Shown here piece by piece: positions 14,436 through 18,750 of a stretch of DNA of 18,750 bases. Position numbers and translations under genes: made by a program. This stretch comes from Atopobiaceae bacterium (lineage in GTDB: Bacteria > Actinomycetota > Coriobacteriia > Coriobacteriales > Atopobiaceae), in assembly GCA_015258485.1 (NCBI GenBank), contig JABZIF010000010.1:1-18750 (forward strand). Reading direction: 5' to 3'. Within the stretch, counting starts at the first letter, position 1. The number at the start of each line of letters is the position of its first letter. The notes beneath the pieces are model-generated. The model was given only the letters and a program-made list of their open reading frames with translations. It searched no databases and was not told the DNA's origin.

Positions 14436-14477
14436 ATAGGTAATGTCATGTAAATGATAGGTATCACGGGGTAAAAT
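14436..14477 (+). promoter_or_regulatory. Repeats and palindrome in the acpP promoter region
   Basis: Two copies of ATAGGTA lie at 14436-14442 and 14457-14463, exactly 21 bp apart (two helical turns). The second copy is the centre of a 12-bp near-palindrome, TGATA-GG-TATCA (14455-14466). A -10-like TAAAAT follows at 14472-14477, so the palindrome would occupy the promoter spacer, a typical operator place. No good -35 is seen. The rest of the 151-bp gap 14360-14510 is AT-rich with T runs and no clear terminator. Confidence 0.35.
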
Positions 14478-14510
14478 TACTGTAGTTGCTTCTGCGTGCA
14501 AGGAGGATGT

Positions 14511-14747
14511 ATGGATCGTGCAGAGACACTTGAAAAGGTAATTGATGTTGTTAGAGAAACACTTGATCTTGATGAATCAGTTGAGCTTGCTGAGGATACT
14601 TCTTTTAAAGATCTTGGCGCAGATTCATTTGATCTCTTACAACTTGTTACTGACCTTGAGCAAGAGTTTGACATGACTTTTGATGCAGAAAATCTTGATG
14701 AGATTGCAACTGTTGGAGACGCAGTTGACGCTATCATGGCTGCGTAA
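14511..14747 (+). CDS. acpP: Acyl carrier protein
   Basis: A 78-residue, strongly acidic ACP, the carrier of acyl chains in type II fatty acid synthesis and acyl donor for PlsX. The attachment site for 4'-phosphopantetheine is Ser39 in LGADSFDLLQLV; most ACPs have DSLD, so Leu is replaced by Phe next to the modified Ser. Helix III region DAENLDEIATVGDAVDAI is typical. ATG 14511 is chosen because AGGAGG (14501-14506) is 4 bases upstream and the protein then has the standard ACP length; a GTG at 14496 would add five residues and overlap that site. No fabD or fabG lies between plsX and acpP, unlike in Bacillus. rnc follows after 13 bases, the conserved acpP-rnc pair. Confidence 0.95.
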   Translation: MDRAETLEKVIDVVRETLDLDESVELAEDTSFKDLGADSFDLLQLVTDLEQEFDMTFDAENLDEIATVGDAVDAIMAA

Positions 14748-14760
14748 GTAGGTCTTATAC

Positions 14761-15492
14761 GTGAGAATGTCTGAACGTGTAGCTGCTGCAGAAGCAATTT
14801 GTGCTCATACTTTTATCAATAAAGATTTAATTGAGGCTGCTCTTACACACCCTTCAGCTGTAGAAGGCAAGCCCGTTTCCGCTTCTTATGAACGTCTTGA
14901 GTTTTTAGGCGATTCTATTTTGGGTGCAATTATTGCTACTGAGTTGTTTGAACGTTATCCCTTGATGGATGAAGGTCAGCTCACTCGATTAAAAATTTCT
15001 CTTGTTTCAGGACATACGCTTTCTATTGTTGCAAATACTCTTGGAATTTCGCCTTTAATTGTTATGGGGGTTTCTGAGAAGGGCACAGGTAAGCGTGGTA
15101 TGAAGTCAGCATTAGAAAATGTATATGAGTCTATTGTAGGGGCTTTATATCTTGATGCAGGCTATGATCCTACGCGTGAGTTTGTTATGAAGACGTTGGG
15201 ACCACATATTTCACCTACTTTGGCTATTAAATCAGTAAGCCCAAAATCAAGATTACAAGAAGCAGTTCAGGCAAAGGGAAAGCCAACACCAGAATATAAA
15301 TTGATTAGTGAAAGTGGTCCAGCTCATACGCCAACTTTTACTGCGGTGGTGTTTGTTGACGGCCTTAAGGTGGGTCGTGGACAGGGACCATCAAAGAAAG
15401 CTGCAGAATCTGAGGCTGCTCAAGATGCCTTAGTTCGTCTAGGAGTAGATAAGACGCCGCTTGATGCCGATGCAGAAATGCATCTACGGTAG
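14761..15492 (+). CDS. rnc: Ribonuclease III
   Basis: RNase III cleaves double-stranded RNA, including rRNA precursors. The 243-residue protein has the endonuclease domain (about 5-150) with signature ERLEFLGDSILG (44-55; Glu44, Glu47, Asp51) and DEGQLTRLKISLVSG, and a C-terminal dsRNA-binding domain (about 160-228, SPKSRLQEAVQAKGKPTPEY to SKKAAESEAAQDAL). The second catalytic segment reads ALENVYESIVGALYLDAG: Glu123 (E. coli E117) is present, but the position of the metal-binding Asp (E. coli D114) is Asn120. GTG 14761 is preceded by TAAGTAGGT (14745-14753), close to the ideal ribosome binding site and 7 bases away, so it is preferred over ATG 14767. smc follows after 17 bases. Confidence 0.95.
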   Translation: MRMSERVAAAEAICAHTFINKDLIEAALTHPSAVEGKPVSASYERLEFLGDSILGAIIATELFERYPLMDEGQLTRLKISLVSGHTLSIVANTLGISPLIVMGVSEKGTGKRGMKSALENVYESIVGALYLDAGYDPTREFVMKTLGPHISPTLAIKSVSPKSRLQEAVQAKGKPTPEYKLISESGPAHTPTFTAVVFVDGLKVGRGQGPSKKAAESEAAQDALVRLGVDKTPLDADAEMHLR

Positions 15493-15509
15493 AAAGGTAT
15501 CCTGCACCC

Positions 15510-18500
15510 GTGTATTTAAAATCACTTACACTCAAAGGATTTAAGTCGTTTGCTGATAAAACTCAGCTTGTTTTTGATCCAGGCCTTACGGTAGTCGTTG
15601 GTCCAAACGGGTCTGGTAAGTCAAATGTTTCTGACTCGATTTTGTGGGTTTTAGGCGAGCAGAGTGCAAAGATGCTTCGCGGACAAGCGATGGAAGATGT
15701 TATCTTTTCCGGCTCATCTGCACGAGGAGCAGTCGGTGTTGCTGAAGTAACGCTGGTGCTTGATAACTCAGATCACACCATTCCTATTGACTTCTCTGAA
15801 ATTGGCATTACAAGACGTATGTATCGTTCGGGAGAGTCGGAATATCTTATTAACGGTGCGCCTTCAAGGCTTATGGATATTCAGGATATCTTGCATGATT
15901 CAGGCCTTGGTAAAGATACACATTCAATTATTTCCCAAGGCAAGCTTGACTCTATTCTTTCTAGTAGACCTGAGCAGCGTCGAGAACTCATTGAAGAGGC
16001 TGCAGATATCTCTAAGCATCGTCGACGTAAAGAGCGTGCAGAACGTAAGATATCTTCGATGGATGAGAATGTTGCTCGTGCAAAAGTGGTTTCTCGTGAG
16101 ATTGCTCGTCAATTGAAGCCGCTTGAAAGACAGGTAGACAAGGCTTCTCGCGCAAAGGACTTATCTCAACAGCTCAAAGATATAACTGTTCAACTTGCAG
16201 TGGATGATTTGCGGCAGTTACAGTTTACTCATGGCAAGCTTGAACAGCGTGCAAAAGAAGCGAGTGCGGCTATTGAGCTTGCTCAGTATCGTGCTGACGA
16301 GAAAAACAAAGAACTGGAAAAACTTCAGTCTTTGCTTGAGCAAAGAGGCTTGTTCGTTGGAGATTTAAGCGAACAGCGTCGTCGTATGCAAGAAATTGTT
16401 GGTCGTATGGGCTCTGATATGCGCTTGTTGGAGGAAAAAGGCAAGAACATGGTTTCTCGCCTTTCTGATACGCGTATGCAGCTAACAGTCATGGATAAAC
16501 AAAAGGCAGATGCTACTACAGAAAAGAAAGAAATTTCTGAGCACTTATCAAAGTTGCGTGCAAAGGTAGCCAATTTATCAGAGAGTGTTGAGGTACTTCA
16601 GGAGGCTGCAAATCAGGTAATTGCTAAGCGTCGTGCGTTGGATGTGAAAATTTCTGATTGCACCACTGCTGAGCGAAGTGCGCGTAATACTGCTGATAAA
16701 GAGACTCTTGCGTATGTAAAGCTTGAGGAACAAATTGCTCATGCTGAGGTTGAAGACCAGATGTTTGAGTCAAGGTTGACTCAGATTACTGAGGCACTTG
16801 AGATTGCCCATACTGCTCTGGAAGACAGTGGTGCCAAAGAAGCAGAACTTACTGTAGCTCTTGATAAAGCTCGTCAGGAGTCCGAGGCGTTTGTCGCCGA
16901 GATTTCTGAACGCGCTTCTGCACTTGAGGCCGCTCGTGAGGCAGAACGTGCTGCTCGCCAGGAGCTTTCTAGTAATGAGGCTACGCTTGAGGCACTTCGT
17001 GCCCTTGATGTTGAGGTTCAAAAGGGAAGTCCTCTGGCAGAAAAACTTGTTTCTGACACTGCAACTGCTTCTCTTGTTTCTGGCAGACTTGCCGATTACC
17101 TTGAGGTTCAACCAGAGTTCGAGAGTCTTGTTGAGCAACTTCTAGGAGAAGATCTTTCCGCACTTGTTGTAGATGAGCAGCAAAATATTTACGTACTCTT
17201 TGAGCGTGTTCAGGAGCTCTCTGAAGACGGCAAGGCCACACTCGTTGCTTTTTCTGATGTAACTTCATCTCTTGCTGCTCCAGCTCATACAACGCCTCTG
17301 CTCGAGCATATTTCTGCTCAGAAGGGCGCTGAAACTCTTGTTCAAGAGCTCTTTGGTCACGTTTTTGTAGCCCAGAGCCTTGATGATGCCTATATTGCGC
17401 ACAAAAACGAGCCTCGCGGACTCTATGTGCTTCTTGACGGTACCTTGTTGTATCCAGATGGTCGCCTGGTCTTGGGACATGCGTCTCAGGCTGAGGATGG
17501 CTCTCTTGAGCGTAAACGTCGTATTCGTGAACTTGAGGGTGCACTTCCAGCACTCAAACGTCATCTTGAGGCTGCTCGCTCTGCAGTTACTAACTGTGAG
17601 AATGAACTTGCCTCAGTTCGCGAGAAAAGCGCACAGTCTAAAGGTGAAGTTGCGCGTCTTAACGGTGAACTCACTTCTATTGCTGCAGAGAGAGGGCGTC
17701 TTGAGGGACAGGTTGCTTCTTCTCAGGCTGAATTGAAGCAGGTGAGTGTCTCTCGAGAACAAGCAAAAGAGCGTGCGCAGGAGGCTTACACGCACATTGA
17801 CGAGCACAAGCGTGCAGCGGATAAGGCTAAAGCTCGCATGGAGTCGCTTTCTTCTGAGCTCAAGGAGCTGCAGGATCAGCATGAGGATACTATTCGTGCA
17901 CAGGGCAGGGCCAACCGAGAGCTTTCGGATGCAAAGACAGACTTAACTGTTGCAAAAGAGCGCGCAACTAGTATGGCTTCTCGTCAGGCAGAACTTGAGA
18001 GTCGCCTGTCTCAGTTGGATAATCAGCTTGCTGCTGCTAAACAGGCAACTCACGCGCTTGAGATAATTAGACTGCGTGTGGACCCGCTGTACAAGCGCTA
18101 TGACGCTCTGCACCAAAAGGCGCTTGAATGGGCTTCTAGGCTCAAGGACCGTGCATCGCTGGCAGAGGCTGACTCAGAGACACTGCGAGAGACTATCTCT
18201 GAAGCAAAAGACGCTGTTTCTGAAGCTGCGCTTGCGGTAGAAAAAGAGAAAGACGCCGCTAACCAGATTAGCGTTGAGATTGGTAAGCTTGAGGTCCAGG
18301 TTCAAAACGCCATTGAGGCCATTCTTGCAACAGGCGCTTCTCTTGATGAGGCTTTGACGCTTCCTGAACCAGAAGATAGAGAGCAGACTGAGCGCCTGGC
18401 TGCGTCGCTTAAGAGCCAGCTTGAGGCACTTGGTCCTGTTAACGCTGTTGCTATGGATGAGTATGAGCGCCTCAAAGAGCGCGCAGATTACATTAACGAG

Positions 18501-18750
18501 CAGGTAGCTGACTTAGAGGCAGCTCGAACTTCGCTGAAGAAGATTATCTCGGCAATTGACCGCAAGATGCGTAGCCGCTTCCTTGTTGTCTTTGACCGCG
18601 TTAACAAGAACTTTTCTGAGATCTTCTCGATGCTTTTTCCTGGTGGTCATGCCCATATTGAGCTTACCGACCCAGATCATCTCTCTGAGACGGGTATTGA
18701 GATTGTGGCTCAGCCGCGCGGTAAGCGCATTACCAAGATGATGCTTATGT
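15510..18750 (+). CDS. smc: Chromosome segregation protein SMC, truncated at the right edge
   Basis: SMC dimers with ScpA and ScpB form the bacterial condensin. 1080 residues are visible, uninterrupted in frame, of an expected ~1180. Order: N-terminal head with Walker A GPNGSGKS (31-38), SQGKLDSIL and RPEQRRELIEEAADISKHRRRK; first coiled coil (about 165-520); hinge (about 520-670, from LADYLEVQPEFESLV to DGRLVLGHASQAEDGSLE); second coiled coil (about 670-970); then GPVNAVAMDEYERL (975 on) and NKNFSEIFSMLFPGGHAHIEL at the start of the C-terminal head. The window ends after KRITKMMLM, where the ABC signature (LSGGE-type) should begin; signature, Walker B and D-loop lie beyond it. The start is GTG 15510, directly before the family opening YLKSLTLKGFKSFADKT; AAAGGT lies 11 bases upstream, a rather long spacing. 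Directly after rnc, with no mutM between. Confidence 0.96.
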   Translation, partial: MYLKSLTLKGFKSFADKTQLVFDPGLTVVVGPNGSGKSNVSDSILWVLGEQSAKMLRGQAMEDVIFSGSSARGAVGVAEVTLVLDNSDHTIPIDFSEIGITRRMYRSGESEYLINGAPSRLMDIQDILHDSGLGKDTHSIISQGKLDSILSSRPEQRRELIEEAADISKHRRRKERAERKISSMDENVARAKVVSREIARQLKPLERQVDKASRAKDLSQQLKDITVQLAVDDLRQLQFTHGKLEQRAKEASAAIELAQYRADEKNKELEKLQSLLEQRGLFVGDLSEQRRRMQEIVGRMGSDMRLLEEKGKNMVSRLSDTRMQLTVMDKQKADATTEKKEISEHLSKLRAKVANLSESVEVLQEAANQVIAKRRALDVKISDCTTAERSARNTADKETLAYVKLEEQIAHAEVEDQMFESRLTQITEALEIAHTALEDSGAKEAELTVALDKARQESEAFVAEISERASALEAAREAERAARQELSSNEATLEALRALDVEVQKGSPLAEKLVSDTATASLVSGRLADYLEVQPEFESLVEQLLGEDLSALVVDEQQNIYVLFERVQELSEDGKATLVAFSDVTSSLAAPAHTTPLLEHISAQKGAETLVQELFGHVFVAQSLDDAYIAHKNEPRGLYVLLDGTLLYPDGRLVLGHASQAEDGSLERKRRIRELEGALPALKRHLEAARSAVTNCENELASVREKSAQSKGEVARLNGELTSIAAERGRLEGQVASSQAELKQVSVSREQAKERAQEAYTHIDEHKRAADKAKARMESLSSELKELQDQHEDTIRAQGRANRELSDAKTDLTVAKERATSMASRQAELESRLSQLDNQLAAAKQATHALEIIRLRVDPLYKRYDALHQKALEWASRLKDRASLAEADSETLRETISEAKDAVSEAALAVEKEKDAANQISVEIGKLEVQVQNAIEAILATGASLDEALTLPEPEDREQTERLAASLKSQLEALGPVNAVAMDEYERLKERADYINEQVADLEAARTSLKKIISAIDRKMRSRFLVVFDRVNKNFSEIFSMLFPGGHAHIELTDPDHLSETGIEIVAQPRGKRITKMMLM

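Noticed and set aside
14477..14797. Minus-strand open frame of 106 codons across acpP
   Set aside because: Antisense shadow of acpP and the start of rnc; Ser-rich and with no family features.
16981..17553. Long minus-strand open frame (190 codons) inside smc
   Set aside because: It is antisense to the hinge and coiled-coil coding region, has low-complexity Gln/His/Arg-rich composition expected from reading repetitive Glu/Leu/Ala codons backwards, and no ribosome binding site or family resemblance.
1..18750. Search for CRISPR arrays, insertion sequences, tRNA/rRNA genes, phage or defence genes
   Set aside because: No regularly spaced repeats, transposase motifs, tRNA-like cloverleaf arms or defence-family proteins were seen; the window reads as core chromosome.

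Overview
The window is a compact housekeeping segment from a bacterial chromosome. The DNA is AT-rich by eye. The gene set and order point to a low-GC member of the Actinobacteria, most likely class Coriobacteriia (an Atopobium/Fannyhessea/Lancefieldella-like organism). Three things support this: the actinobacterial order recG-rsmD-coaD-(SepIVA/DivIVA-like)-DUF177-rpmF-...-rnc-smc; the actinobacterial-type CoaD motif (KGLR...DFEYE); and a Firmicute-like order in the left half (priA-def-fmt-rsmB ... TPK-rpmB-asp23-fakA-recG). The assignment rests on memory of gene order and protein motifs, not on a search, so the genus is uncertain.

Layout. Positions 1-4044 (+) hold the 3' part of priA, then def, fmt and rsmB, tightly packed and almost certainly one operon for replication restart, formyl-Met start and processing, and rRNA methylation. 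A lone FmdB-type zinc-ribbon gene follows on the minus strand (4111-4296), sharing a hairpin with the convergent rsmB end. At 4410-5774 (+) lies a two-domain protein: a HAD phosphatase fused to thiamine pyrophosphokinase. rpmB (L28) is on the minus strand (5900-6088) with its own terminator and a divergent upstream region. From 6359 everything is on the plus strand: asp23/yloU, fakA, recG, rsmD and coaD; then, after a 126-bp gap, a SepIVA/DivIVA-like coiled-coil gene and DUF177; then rpmF (L32), a strong hairpin terminator or attenuator, plsX, a promoter-like gap, acpP, rnc, and smc running off the right edge just before its signature motif.

How the genes work together. The content falls into four themes. 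Translation and ribosome biogenesis: def, fmt, rsmB, rsmD, rpmB, rpmF, rnc. DNA replication, repair and chromosome organisation: priA, recG, smc. Envelope lipid and cofactor supply: fakA, plsX and acpP for acyl-phosphate/acyl-ACP exchange, coaD for the CoA from which the ACP prosthetic group is made, and HAD-TPK for thiamine diphosphate. Cell division or envelope: Asp23 and the SepIVA-like protein.

No mobile element, CRISPR array, tRNA or rRNA is visible, and no gene-free stretch exceeds 300 bases (the largest is about 270 bases, 6089-6358). I did not find a wholly new system. The points most worth checking are the HAD-TPK fusion, an Asn at a catalytic metal-binding Asp position in RNase III, a divergent SAM-binding motif I in RsmB, the terminator between rpmF and plsX, and small palindromes in the promoter regions of rpmF and acpP.
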